From Bacillota bacterium (GTDB lineage Bacteria > Bacillota > Clostridia > Christensenellales > DTU072), in NCBI GenBank assembly GCA_009781445.1, contig WQYD01000007.1:1-42475 (forward strand): a DNA stretch of 42,475 nt. The letters are read 5' to 3'. How positions within the stretch are numbered: position 1 is the stretch's first letter; every line of letters starts with the position of its first letter. The notes under the pieces were generated by a model that did no database searches, was not told the origin of the DNA, and saw nothing but the letters and a program-made list of their open reading frames with translations. This document shows positions 9,928 to 16,690 of the stretch, one piece after another. A program made the translations under genes and the position numbers.

Positions 9928-10836
9928 ATGCCCGTAAAAAAGAAAGATAAATCACAAGAAACAGAGAACTTAAAAACGGCAGTCGCGGAGGAATCGGCGG
10001 AACTTGAAATCAGTAAAGAATCCTTTCAGGAAGTAGAGGATTTGCTTAAAAGCGAGGGCATATCGCTTATCACGGAGGAAGACGAGCTTTTTTTAAAGCA
10101 AACCGCCAAAACCGTGGAAGCCGCCGCAGCACTCACCGAACCCGTTGTATTCTTTTACACAGTGGGGGTGGATAGCAAAGATAAGGTTGTATTCATAAAA
10201 TCCCGCCTTATGCTTAATGATAAATTCCTTGGCAAAATGATTCCTGAACACTATGTTTCCTGTGCGGAAACCGCAAGCAGGATAGAAGAGCTTAACTTGG
10301 TTGAAGTTGAAGAAGTGGCAAGCAAGTGTAACGAATTAAAGGATTATTTATTCGTAACCACAGTAAGCGTAAGAAATCTGCTTAAAGCGGAAGCCACAAA
10401 AAAACTAATTAAGATTGGCGCAACCGAGAACAAGAATTTAATGCTTTCGTTTGACGCCCCCACCCTTGCCGTTGTAGGCGAACTTGGGATAAAGGGTATA
10501 AAAGAACTTAAAGAAGCGGGCTTTAAGATAATGCTTGAGAACCTTGAAAACGCACCTATAAAAGTGCTTTCGCAATATGATATTAACTTCGCAAGGCTTG
10601 ACTTTAGATTTTACAAACAGCGCACGGCAGATCAATTTGCACAAGCACAGGCGGTTATAAGCCTTTGCAAATCACGCGGAATATCAGTTTCCTGCGCGTA
10701 CATTAAGCACTTGGGGGAGGCACAATATATGCTTAATCAAGGCGCAGACACCGCAGAGGGTTACGCTTTCGGCGAACCAAAGCGCAGTGCTTTAAGCGCG
10801 GTGGAGGAGAGAAGATACCTTACCGCTATAAAATAG
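9928..10836 (+). CDS. Degenerate EAL-domain protein (probable c-di-GMP sensor or adaptor)
   Basis: A 302-residue soluble protein. The first ~60 residues are charged and Lys/Glu-rich. The remainder follows the fold pattern of an EAL phosphodiesterase domain: a central 'GFKIMLENL' strand, 'INFARLDFRFYK' at the position of the usual 'D.lKiDrsFv', and a closing 'GADTAEGYAFGEP' matching the usual 'Ga...QGyyFs.P'. The E-x-L signature and the paired aspartates of active enzymes are not present, so catalysis is unlikely. Non-catalytic EAL proteins can bind c-di-GMP or act as protein partners. The position between matrix genes, behind a palindrome-bearing promoter, suggests a regulatory link to matrix production; this is inference. 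No Shine-Dalgarno sequence precedes the ATG. Confidence 0.65.
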   Translation: MPVKKKDKSQETENLKTAVAEESAELEISKESFQEVEDLLKSEGISLITEEDELFLKQTAKTVEAAAALTEPVVFFYTVGVDSKDKVVFIKSRLMLNDKFLGKMIPEHYVSCAETASRIEELNLVEVEEVASKCNELKDYLFVTTVSVRNLLKAEATKKLIKIGATENKNLMLSFDAPTLAVVGELGIKGIKELKEAGFKIMLENLENAPIKVLSQYDINFARLDFRFYKQRTADQFAQAQAVISLCKSRGISVSCAYIKHLGEAQYMLNQGADTAEGYAFGEPKRSALSAVEERRYLTAIK

Positions 10837-10840
10837 CGGT

Positions 10841-10872
10841 AGCGCACAGCGCACAATGCACAGCGCACAGCA
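10841..10872. repeat. Heptamer array AGCGCAC (left arm)
   Basis: Tandem 7-bp units AGCGCAC, AGCGCAC, AATGCAC, AGCGCAC, then a partial unit, starting 4 bases after the stop codon of the EAL-domain gene. Confidence 0.9.
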
Positions 10873-10880
10873 ATGGATAA

Positions 10881-11231
10881 ATGAGAGAAAGCATAATCAA
10901 AGAAAAGTCATTCAAGTTCGCAATCAGAATTGTAAACCTTTACAAATTCTTGCGGGAAGAAAAGGGCGAACACATAATATCAAAACAGCTAATGCGTTCT
11001 GGCACAAGCATCGGTGCAAATGTGTCTGAAGCTGATAGGGCGGTCAGCAAAAAGGATTTCATAAATAAATCTGCAATTGCCCTAAAGGAAGCAAATGAGA
11101 GCGAATACTGGATTGAGTTGCTTCATAAAACTGACTACTTAAGCAACGAGCAATACGAAAGCCTAAAAGGCGATATCGCAGAACTGAATAAAATCTTGAT
11201 TGCAATAGTCAAGCGCAGTTCAAATGATTAA
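10881..11231 (+). CDS. Four-helix-bundle protein (S23 / 23S rRNA intervening-sequence family)
   Basis: A 116-residue helical protein of the S23/IVP family (TIGR02436 type). Recognisable landmarks are SFKFAIRIVNLYKFL near the N-terminus, then 'skQLmRSGTSIGANvsEA', then 'KKDFInKsaIALKEAnEseYWieLL'. The length is typical. The family was first found in intervening sequences of 23S rRNA genes and is related in fold to Avd, the accessory protein of diversity-generating retroelements. Its biochemical role as a free-standing gene is not settled. Here it is enclosed by inverted AGCGCAC heptamer arrays 8 bases before its ATG and 8 bases after its stop. No reverse transcriptase or rRNA is present. There is no Shine-Dalgarno sequence. 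Confidence 0.85.
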   Translation: MRESIIKEKSFKFAIRIVNLYKFLREEKGEHIISKQLMRSGTSIGANVSEADRAVSKKDFINKSAIALKEANESEYWIELLHKTDYLSNEQYESLKGDIAELNKILIAIVKRSSND

Positions 11232-11238
11232 TAATCCG

Positions 11239-11272
11239 CCATTGTGCGCTGTGCGCTGTGCGCTGTGCGCTG
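11239..11272. repeat. Heptamer array GTGCGCT (right arm)
   Basis: Four tandem GTGCGCT units preceded by CCATT, the reverse complement of the array on the other side of the four-helix-bundle gene. An ATG made by this array at 11258 is in frame with the next gene but is probably not its start. Confidence 0.9.
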
Positions 11273-11284
11273 AGAACAGAAACT

Positions 11285-12235
11285 ATGAGCGCAAATAACG
11301 ATAATCACATACCCAATATAGCGCAAACGGATACCCAAACCGCCCCAAACACTGAATCTGCCATAAAGGCGGCGCAACAGCAGAAGTATAAATATGTAAT
11401 CCAAAATAAAGAGGTTGATAAACGGCTTAAGCACAAAAAAATAGTGGCTATCCTGCTTATCGCACTTCTAATAATCGCCCTGTTGGGCGGATTGATTTAC
11501 GGCACCTTATCATTCTTAGAAAATAATAACTTTAAAATCGTGGTTGAAAGAAAGTCCTTGCAAACATTTACTCTTTCAAAACAGCAGGCTTTCACGAACC
11601 CCTCAGGCGAACTTGAAATGCAAGGGCCCGATGTAATGAGTGATGTTACGCTTCTTGATATTTTCCCCCGTCTTGACGCCATTAAGGCGCACGAAGGAAG
11701 TTTCGCGGAAGTGGATAAAGCTAAAAATTACATGGCGGCAACTTTCTTCTTAAGAAACGAAACAAGCCAAACGGCACGCTACCGCGAATCTGTGGAAATC
11801 CAAGCCACAACCAAAGGTATGTGCGAAGCTATGCGCGTTCTTATTATAAGAACCATGCCAAGCGGTGAAACCGAATATGATTGCTATGCGCAACCACGGA
11901 AAGACGGCGAAGCCGAACAAGTAATCCCCACTTACTACTGCTGGGAAGACGAAAACGGCAAGAAGAATTGCGTTCCCCACCCCCCCGGTTGCTTTCAGCA
12001 AGGGCAGGTGTACACCACAGATTTTGAGTTAACATCAAATGCAAATGCCACACCTTGGCTTGCAATACCGTTCGTATCAAGCACCTATGTGTCGTACGAT
12101 CCCTCGCGCACAATCCCCCCAAGCGCAATCATCCGCTACACCTTTATAGTGTGGCTTGAAGGCTGGGATCCCGAATGTGATAACAGCATTATAGGGGATA
12201 TCACAAGGCTGGAATTCAGGTTCACCGCAATTTAA
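11285..12235 (+). CDS. Single-pass membrane protein of the matrix locus, cysteine-containing ectodomain
   Basis: A 316-residue protein starting MSANNDNH. An in-frame ATG nine codons upstream lies inside the heptamer array and is disfavoured. Residues 1-50 are polar and probably cytoplasmic, with a basic KRLKHKK end. Residues ~53-73 form one membrane helix, and the remaining ~240 residues are probably outside. The AWF-type cleavage boundary of the neighbouring exported proteins is absent, so it may stay anchored. The ectodomain has six cysteines (YDCYA, YYCWED, KKNCVPHPPGC and others) and a beta-rich end ('IIRYTFIVWLEGWDPEC') resembling the C-terminal edge of the small exported proteins. It could anchor or initiate the fibre made by the next gene; this is inferred from order and topology only. 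Confidence 0.7.
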   Translation: MSANNDNHIPNIAQTDTQTAPNTESAIKAAQQQKYKYVIQNKEVDKRLKHKKIVAILLIALLIIALLGGLIYGTLSFLENNNFKIVVERKSLQTFTLSKQQAFTNPSGELEMQGPDVMSDVTLLDIFPRLDAIKAHEGSFAEVDKAKNYMAATFFLRNETSQTARYRESVEIQATTKGMCEAMRVLIIRTMPSGETEYDCYAQPRKDGEAEQVIPTYYCWEDENGKKNCVPHPPGCFQQGQVYTTDFELTSNANATPWLAIPFVSSTYVSYDPSRTIPPSAIIRYTFIVWLEGWDPECDNSIIGDITRLEFRFTAI

Positions 12236-12271
12236 TCCGCAAGGTTTAAATTAGGTGATAGTAAATAGAGA

Positions 12272-12356
12272 TTGATTTAGTTATAGATAACTAGTAACTA
12301 AAAATATCAACCACAAACCACAAAAAACCAATTCATATTATAAGGAGTAAAAAAAT
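12272..12356 (+). promoter_or_regulatory. Putative promoter/operator and strong RBS of the TasA-like gene
   Basis: TTGATT (12272-12277) is followed by a perfect inverted repeat TAGTTAT-AG-ATAACTA (12278-12293) and a poor -10 (TAACTA, 12295-12300). The inverted repeat would sit between the two promoter boxes, as an operator could. AAGGAG (12342-12347) lies 9 bases before the ATG at 12357 and is one of the best ribosome binding sites in the window. The -10 assignment is weak. Confidence 0.4.
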
Positions 12357-13232
12357 ATGAAAAAAATGAAAAGAAGCACCTTTATCACTACACTGTTAAT
12401 CGTTGTCTTATTGATAGCGGCAGTGGCAACTGCCACCTATGCGTGGTTCACACAAACAACAACGGCACAAATTGATTCAACTCAATTATTCGCGGCTCAA
12501 GCATCAGGCGCATCTCTCGGTATCGGCTGGTCTGCAACAGACGCACAAAGCACCAACCCTGCTTTTGACAACACCCTTATTTCTTTCAATGACAATTCAG
12601 CAATGATTCAACCCACCTGCCCCAACGCAGCACTTGTTGCTGGCACAACCTTAGTTGGCGCATTCCCCGAAATGTTCTTCACAGCACCCGTAACGGGCGC
12701 AGGTATGTTCATGAATAACGGCACACCCCTCGCACCCGTAACCCTATCCGGCACAAACAGCGCATCAGCAACAAGCGGTGTTATCACCCTTGCTAACAAC
12801 GCAGCAATAGGCGGAGACGACATTGATAGCATCAGCATCACCATGAATTTCGGAACCACAGTTCTCGTTTGCAGATATGACGCCGATACTACGGACACTG
12901 TTTGCGAAGTTGATTGCGTATGCATAGTAGACAACAGCCTTATAAGAGTTGCTCTTTTCGTAAGAGGTGCTTATGTTGGCACATTGTCCCAAACGGCAGC
13001 ACCAACGGTTTATGGCCCTATCGTTCAAACCAACAGCCAAGTTCCTGGTGTAGACGATATGTTAACTTTCACCTCTAGCGGTGCAAGTATTGCAAACATT
13101 CTCGGCGCTACCCCCATTGCCCCTGGTGCAACAGTAGAAGTTGTTCTCATTGCTTGGTATGACGGTTTATTGCTAAACAATATCACAGCAGGTAACAGCG
13201 CGGTATTCGGCTTCACATTCCAAGCTGCTTAA
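12357..13232 (+). CDS. TasA/camelysin-like exported fibre subunit (SipW substrate)
   Basis: A 291-residue exported protein. The N-terminus is basic (MKKMKR), residues ~9-26 are hydrophobic, and TATYAWFTQ follows, with AWFT at 29-32. This is the signature of SipW-dependent signal peptides. The mature part is Ala/Thr/Ser/Asn-rich, beta-type and ends in 'GNSAVFGFTFQAA', as in small camelysin/TasA-like fibre subunits. A short insert holds four cysteines (LVC, VCEVDCVC) like those in neighbouring exported proteins. A strong AAGGAG ribosome binding site, a dedicated leader and a sharp terminator (13274-13304) suggest high, independent expression. I infer that this is the main structural subunit, with the other AWF proteins as minor components. 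Biofilm function is by analogy with Bacillus TasA. Confidence 0.75.
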   Translation: MKKMKRSTFITTLLIVVLLIAAVATATYAWFTQTTTAQIDSTQLFAAQASGASLGIGWSATDAQSTNPAFDNTLISFNDNSAMIQPTCPNAALVAGTTLVGAFPEMFFTAPVTGAGMFMNNGTPLAPVTLSGTNSASATSGVITLANNAAIGGDDIDSISITMNFGTTVLVCRYDADTTDTVCEVDCVCIVDNSLIRVALFVRGAYVGTLSQTAAPTVYGPIVQTNSQVPGVDDMLTFTSSGASIANILGATPIAPGATVEVVLIAWYDGLLLNNITAGNSAVFGFTFQAA

Positions 13233-13273
13233 TACTTAGCTAACCACCAAGTAAAACATTACACACTACATAC

Positions 13274-13304
13274 AAAACCCCTGTTTCGGCAGGGGTTTTG
13301 TTTT
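13274..13304 (+). terminator. Intrinsic terminator of the TasA-like gene
   Basis: Perfect 10-bp stem AAAACCCCTG / CAGGGGTTTT with loop TTTCGG, followed by GTTTT, 41 bases after the stop codon. Confidence 0.9.
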
Positions 13305-13309
13305 CCTCA

Positions 13310-13339
13310 TTGACTAATAATTGAATTTTGTGATAAAAT
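13310..13339 (+). promoter_or_regulatory. Promoter of the DUF4160/DUF2442 pair
   Basis: TTGACT (13310-13315), an 18-base spacer and TAAAAT (13334-13339) preceded by TG at one-base spacing. It starts just after the upstream terminator. No GCGCGC element is present. Confidence 0.65.
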
Positions 13340-13366
13340 TAGATAAAAGAAAGTTAGAGGTGCAAA

Positions 13367-13636
13367 ATGCCCGAATTAAGCAGATTTGAGGGAATAACGG
13401 TGTCAATGTATTTTGACGATAAACAAAAGCATCATAAGCCACATATTCATGCAAGGTGTGGCGAACACGAAATAGTGGTAGGGCTTGACGGTGAATTGCT
13501 TGAGGGCGAATTTCCCAAAAAGAAACTTGTGCTTTTGCAATCTTGGTTAATACTTTATGAAAACGAACTTTATATGGCTTGGAATAATGCGGTACGAAAC
13601 TTGCCGATAGTAAAAATTAATCCTCTTAGAAAGTAA
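13367..13636 (+). CDS. DUF4160-family protein
   Basis: An 89-residue protein with the features of DUF4160: '[22 protein letters not shown]', then '[16 protein letters not shown].fPkkKl.Ll..Wl.lye.EL...WnnA'. The conserved histidines (HHKPHIHA) suggest a metal or nucleic-acid site, but the biochemical function is not established. It is paired with a DUF2442 gene 11 bases downstream, a common arrangement that some have suggested to be toxin-antitoxin-like; this is unproven. An AGAGG ribosome binding site precedes the ATG and the pair has its own promoter. It appears as an independent cassette between the TasA-like gene and the signal peptidase block. Confidence 0.85.
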   Translation: MPELSRFEGITVSMYFDDKQKHHKPHIHARCGEHEIVVGLDGELLEGEFPKKKLVLLQSWLILYENELYMAWNNAVRNLPIVKINPLRK

Positions 13637-13647
13637 CAGGTATCAAA

Positions 13648-13932
13648 ATGTACGAACACGACGAAATGGTTTACGCAAAAAAACCTGCACCCAAAATTAA
13701 GGTTACGGGCTTAAAGTTTTTTGACGACGGATACAAATTAAAGCTACGCTTTAATAACGGTGAGTTCAGAATCTTTGATTTTGAACCCCTAATGGCGTAT
13801 CCTGCTTTTGCGCCGTTGAAAGACACGGTTTTGTTCAGGCAAGCCTATATTGATTACGGCACTGTCGTTTGGAATGACGGCGCAATTGATTACGATCCCG
13901 AAACCCTTTACGAAAAAAGCACATTACAATAA
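13648..13932 (+). CDS. DUF2442-family protein
   Basis: A 94-residue protein of the DUF2442 type. '[33 protein letters not shown]' is followed by '[40 protein letters not shown]', the conserved 'D...v.W.ngiDidPe.Ly' ending of the family. It is co-transcribed with the DUF4160 gene 11 bases upstream. The domain is small, acidic and probably soluble. Its function is unknown; the repeated pairing with DUF4160 in many bacteria suggests the two products work together. No terminator is visible after it; promoters of the next gene begin about 36 bases downstream. Confidence 0.85.
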   Translation: MYEHDEMVYAKKPAPKIKVTGLKFFDDGYKLKLRFNNGEFRIFDFEPLMAYPAFAPLKDTVLFRQAYIDYGTVVWNDGAIDYDPETLYEKSTLQ

Positions 13933-13968
13933 CGCGCCAATTCTGCATTTTGCTTTTGCGCGGTTCAC

Positions 13969-13997
13969 TTAACTCGCGCACGCGCGTATATTTTAAT
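13969..13997 (+). promoter_or_regulatory. Distal promoter of the first sipW-like gene, with ACGCGCGT in spacer
   Basis: TTAACT (13969-13974), 17 bases, TTTAAT (13992-13997). The palindrome ACGCGCGT (13980-13987) lies in the spacer. It is the outer of two tandem promoters in the 213-base gap before 14146. Confidence 0.5.
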
Positions 13998-14034
13998 ATT
14001 TAAAATAAAATAATAGTAAATAGTTAAAAGCATA

Positions 14035-14063
14035 TTGTTTTTTGCGCGCGCATAGGGTATAAT
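14035..14063 (+). promoter_or_regulatory. Proximal promoter of the first sipW-like gene, with TGCGCGCGCA in spacer
   Basis: TTGTTT (14035-14040), 17 bases, TATAAT (14058-14063). The perfect palindrome TGCGCGCGCA (14043-14052) fills the spacer. The expected start of transcription is near 14070, giving a leader of about 75 bases that ends in an AAGGA ribosome binding site. Confidence 0.7.
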
Positions 14064-14145
14064 GTTATAAGAGGCATTTCTAATGCCCTAAATTTCCGTT
14101 AAGCACTTAACCAAGGCGGGCTAAACGGCTTAACTATAAGGATTT

Positions 14146-14919
14146 ATGAAAAAACTTAACGAAAAACAAAAAAAGATTCTTGACATTGTGCTTATTGCAT
14201 TGCAGGTGATTATTATTATCACGGGGATAACCATTTCCGCTATTTTAATTGCCAACCCCAATCCTGAAACCAACCGCGTTTCTAAATCCCCTGTGAAATT
14301 GCTTCCCGTTCTTTCGGATTCAATGGCGGGTAGCGGAAGCGATAATTTTAAAAAGGGCGATTTGCTTATTGCAAGAAACGCTAAAAATAACGGGCGCGGA
14401 TTAGAGGCGCAAGTGAAAGACGAAAACGGCAAGATAACTAAGCAAGGGGATATTATCACATTCCACAGCAGGGCTTTAAATATTCTAATTACCCACAGAA
14501 TTGTGGGCTACGAACTTGACGGCGCAGGCAATGTGCGCGGTTACATAACGCAGGGCGATGCTAACAGCAGTAGAGATTCGGGCTTTGTTACCCCCCAAGA
14601 TGTTCTTGCGGTTTATGATAATCATTTAAAGGGCGTGGGTTCGGCAATATCTTGGCTTCAAAAGCCCACAAGTTTTATATTCGTAATCGTTGTACCGCTT
14701 GCGCTTTTAATGTTCTATAACATTTTTTTGCTTGTGCGCATGGTAATGCACCACCGCATGGCAGTGGCGCAAGAAGAGGCAGACGCCAAGGCGGAAGAAT
14801 CAATAGCGCAAGCGGAAGCTTCGCTTGAAGATAAAATTGAAAAAATGGTGGCCGAAAGGCTTGCCAAGGCAGAAGCTGTAAAGTCGGCTGAAGCACGCGA
14901 AGTTGAACCCAAGGAATAA
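14146..14919 (+). CDS. sipW: SipW-like (ER-type) signal peptidase I with coiled-coil tail
   Basis: Membrane-bound serine protease of family S26, ER/archaeal subtype (TIGR02228 kind). Residues ~12-36 are a membrane helix. The catalytic serine is S59 in the LSDSM motif. 'KKGDLLIAR' follows, then 'GDIITFHS', and the 'ITHRIVGY' motif supplies the catalytic histidine (H117) where bacterial LepB enzymes have lysine. 'YITQGDANSSRD' matches box D/E of the family. A second membrane helix spans ~176-198. An extra Ala/Glu/Lys-rich tail (~200-257) looks like a coiled coil and is unusual for the family; it could bind the coiled-coil AAA+ protein encoded next. Expected substrates are the AWF-motif exported proteins upstream. 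Two palindrome-bearing promoters precede the gene. Confidence 0.85.
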   Translation: MKKLNEKQKKILDIVLIALQVIIIITGITISAILIANPNPETNRVSKSPVKLLPVLSDSMAGSGSDNFKKGDLLIARNAKNNGRGLEAQVKDENGKITKQGDIITFHSRALNILITHRIVGYELDGAGNVRGYITQGDANSSRDSGFVTPQDVLAVYDNHLKGVGSAISWLQKPTSFIFVIVVPLALLMFYNIFLLVRMVMHHRMAVAQEEADAKAEESIAQAEASLEDKIEKMVAERLAKAEAVKSAEAREVEPKE

Positions 14920-14963
14920 GGCGGACTTGCTACTAAAAACCACGCAAGAACCACAAAATTAAA

Positions 14964-16526
14964 ATGATAGGCGAATTTTTTAAAGATTTCATAGGCATAT
15001 TCCTCGGTGGCTTTCTCGGCCTTATTTACTCAAGCCCCGAAGTTGGCAATAGTGGCGGTGTAATCGGTGCATTGCTTCAAATGTTTAACATTCCTGCGTA
15101 CATATCGCTAATCAGCGATTATTCGGGAAGTTTTAGCGGTGGCGATTGGGCTGTTGCCATACTTTGCATGATTCTTGTGGTTGCCGTGTTTGCCGCGCTT
15201 GTGTGGGTGGGAATTTTCTTCGGAAGAAAAGCATTCAAAAGAATCCTCGGCAAAGATAAGGTGCTAAATCAAGATTTGGTAGACGAACTTGCAAGGCTTA
15301 AAAAAGAAATCCTTAAAATCACAAGAGAAAAGGATAGAATCTTGGGGCTTAAAATTTCTAACCAAGGTTACGACATTCTTGAAGGTGACGAAAGTGGCGA
15401 AGTAGACACGAAAACCGATAAGAAAGAGGGCGAAAGCCGTTTCTATAAACTTACGGAAGTAGACGCCAAATATGATAATTACGAAGCGCCTGAACATAAC
15501 AGGGAAATTTCGCTTGAAGATTTGTGCATTGCATTCAGAAACTATGCCGCAAATAACCCCGATAGGCCTTGGCGTAAGCTGTACTATGAACCTAAGATTA
15601 TAAGGCTGTTTTTTGCAAGCCTCGCAACCACAAGGTTAATTATCTTGCAAGGTATATCGGGTACAGGTAAAACCTCACTTCCCGAATGTGTGGGACACTT
15701 CCTTTTCAACCCCACCACAATAGCTTCTGTTCAGCCCTCATGGCGTGATAGAACAGAACTTTTTGGATACTTTAACGAATTTACAAAGCGGTTTAACGAA
15801 ACCGAAGTTCTTAAAGCCATGTACGATGCCACTTTCAGCGAAAGCGTTTATGTTACCGTGCTGGACGAAATGAATATCGCGCGTGTGGAATATTACTTCG
15901 CGGAAATGCTTTCAATTCTTGAAATGCCCTCGCGTGAACAGTGGGTGGTGGATTTAGTTCCGTCTGGCTGGCCTTCCGATCCCAAGCATGTTAAAAAAGG
16001 CAGGTTCACACTTCCCGAAAATATGTGGTTCGTGGGAACTGCAAATAATGACGACTCTACTTTTGCAATATCCGATAAGGTTTACGATAGGGGAATGCCG
16101 ATTAATATTAACAGCAAAGCGGCAGCGTTTGACGCGCCACTAACAAGCGGTGTTCGGCTTTCGTATAAGCACCTTGAAAGCCTTTTTAAGGACGCGCAAG
16201 ACAGGTTTAGGGTAAGCGAAGAAAACCTTAGAAAATTTGAAGAAATGGATAACTATGTTATTGAACATTTCCGCCTTGCGTTCGGTAACCGTATTGTGAA
16301 ACAGCTTAGGGAATTTGTTCCTGTGTATGTGGCTTGCGGTGGCACAGAAATAGATGGGCTTGACTATGTTCTCTGCAACAAAATTTTAAGAAAGTTTGAA
16401 TCCCTTAACCTTGCTTACATTCGTGACGAAGTAGACGATTATATTAAATACCTTGACGATACTTTCGGCGAAGAGAACATGGGCGAATGCAAGGAATATC
16501 TTAGAAGATTGAAGAAGTTATTCTAA
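14964..16526 (+). CDS. Membrane-anchored McrB-like AAA+ ATPase
   Basis: A 520-residue protein. Two hydrophobic stretches (~4-22 and 62-87) would place it in the membrane, followed by a basic RKAFKR edge, a coiled coil (~100-130) and an acidic linker. The AAA+ module has Walker A GISGTGKTS (G230-S238), Walker B VLDEMN (D301-E302), and 'GTANNDDSTFAISDKVYDRG' from G358. This last is the sensor-1/arginine-finger region typical of McrB-like NTPases (GTxNxDxS...VxDR). McrB proteins normally translocate DNA for the McrC nuclease, but membrane anchoring and the flanking signal peptidases argue for a role in export or assembly; this is inference. It lies 44 bases after sipW and is followed by a DUF2357 partner. 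No Shine-Dalgarno sequence is seen. Confidence 0.8.
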   Translation: MIGEFFKDFIGIFLGGFLGLIYSSPEVGNSGGVIGALLQMFNIPAYISLISDYSGSFSGGDWAVAILCMILVVAVFAALVWVGIFFGRKAFKRILGKDKVLNQDLVDELARLKKEILKITREKDRILGLKISNQGYDILEGDESGEVDTKTDKKEGESRFYKLTEVDAKYDNYEAPEHNREISLEDLCIAFRNYAANNPDRPWRKLYYEPKIIRLFFASLATTRLIILQGISGTGKTSLPECVGHFLFNPTTIASVQPSWRDRTELFGYFNEFTKRFNETEVLKAMYDATFSESVYVTVLDEMNIARVEYYFAEMLSILEMPSREQWVVDLVPSGWPSDPKHVKKGRFTLPENMWFVGTANNDDSTFAISDKVYDRGMPININSKAAAFDAPLTSGVRLSYKHLESLFKDAQDRFRVSEENLRKFEEMDNYVIEHFRLAFGNRIVKQLREFVPVYVACGGTEIDGLDYVLCNKILRKFESLNLAYIRDEVDDYIKYLDDTFGEENMGECKEYLRRLKKLF

Positions 16527-16530
16527 TAAA

Positions 16531-16688
16531 ATTCAGAATTCAGAATTCAGAATGCAGAATTGTGGAATCTATCATTTAGAAGTACGAAGTACAAAGTACA
16601 AAGTACGAATTGTGGAATTATCCATAATTTATATTTTATATTTTATATTTTATATTTCTTCCCCACCTCGTACCTCTACGAACCTACA
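16531..16688. repeat. Composite heptamer repeat between the AAA+ and DUF2357 genes
   Basis: Four kinds of 7-bp array in a row: TTCAGAA x3 plus TGCAGAA (16532-16559), AGTACGA/AGTACAA x4 (from 16581), TTTATAT x4 (16628-16656) and degenerate CCTCGTA-type units (16666-16687). They are joined by two linkers starting TTGTGGAAT. The element begins about 5 bases after the AAA+ gene stop codon. Confidence 0.85.
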
Positions 16689-16690
16689 AA

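Larger units (their letters stand above)
10841..11272. mobile_element. Candidate element: four-helix-bundle gene inside inverted heptamer arrays
   Basis: Left end: 7-bp units AGCGCAC/AATGCAC (10841-10872), then CAATGGAT and the gene. Right end: ATCCGCCATTG, then four GTGCGCT units (to 11272), the inverted complement of the left end. The ends form an imperfect terminal inverted repeat of about 18 bases. The left end begins 5 bases after the EAL-gene stop codon. The same heptamer arrays occur at other intergenic sites without the gene. Mobility itself is inferred. Confidence 0.55.
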
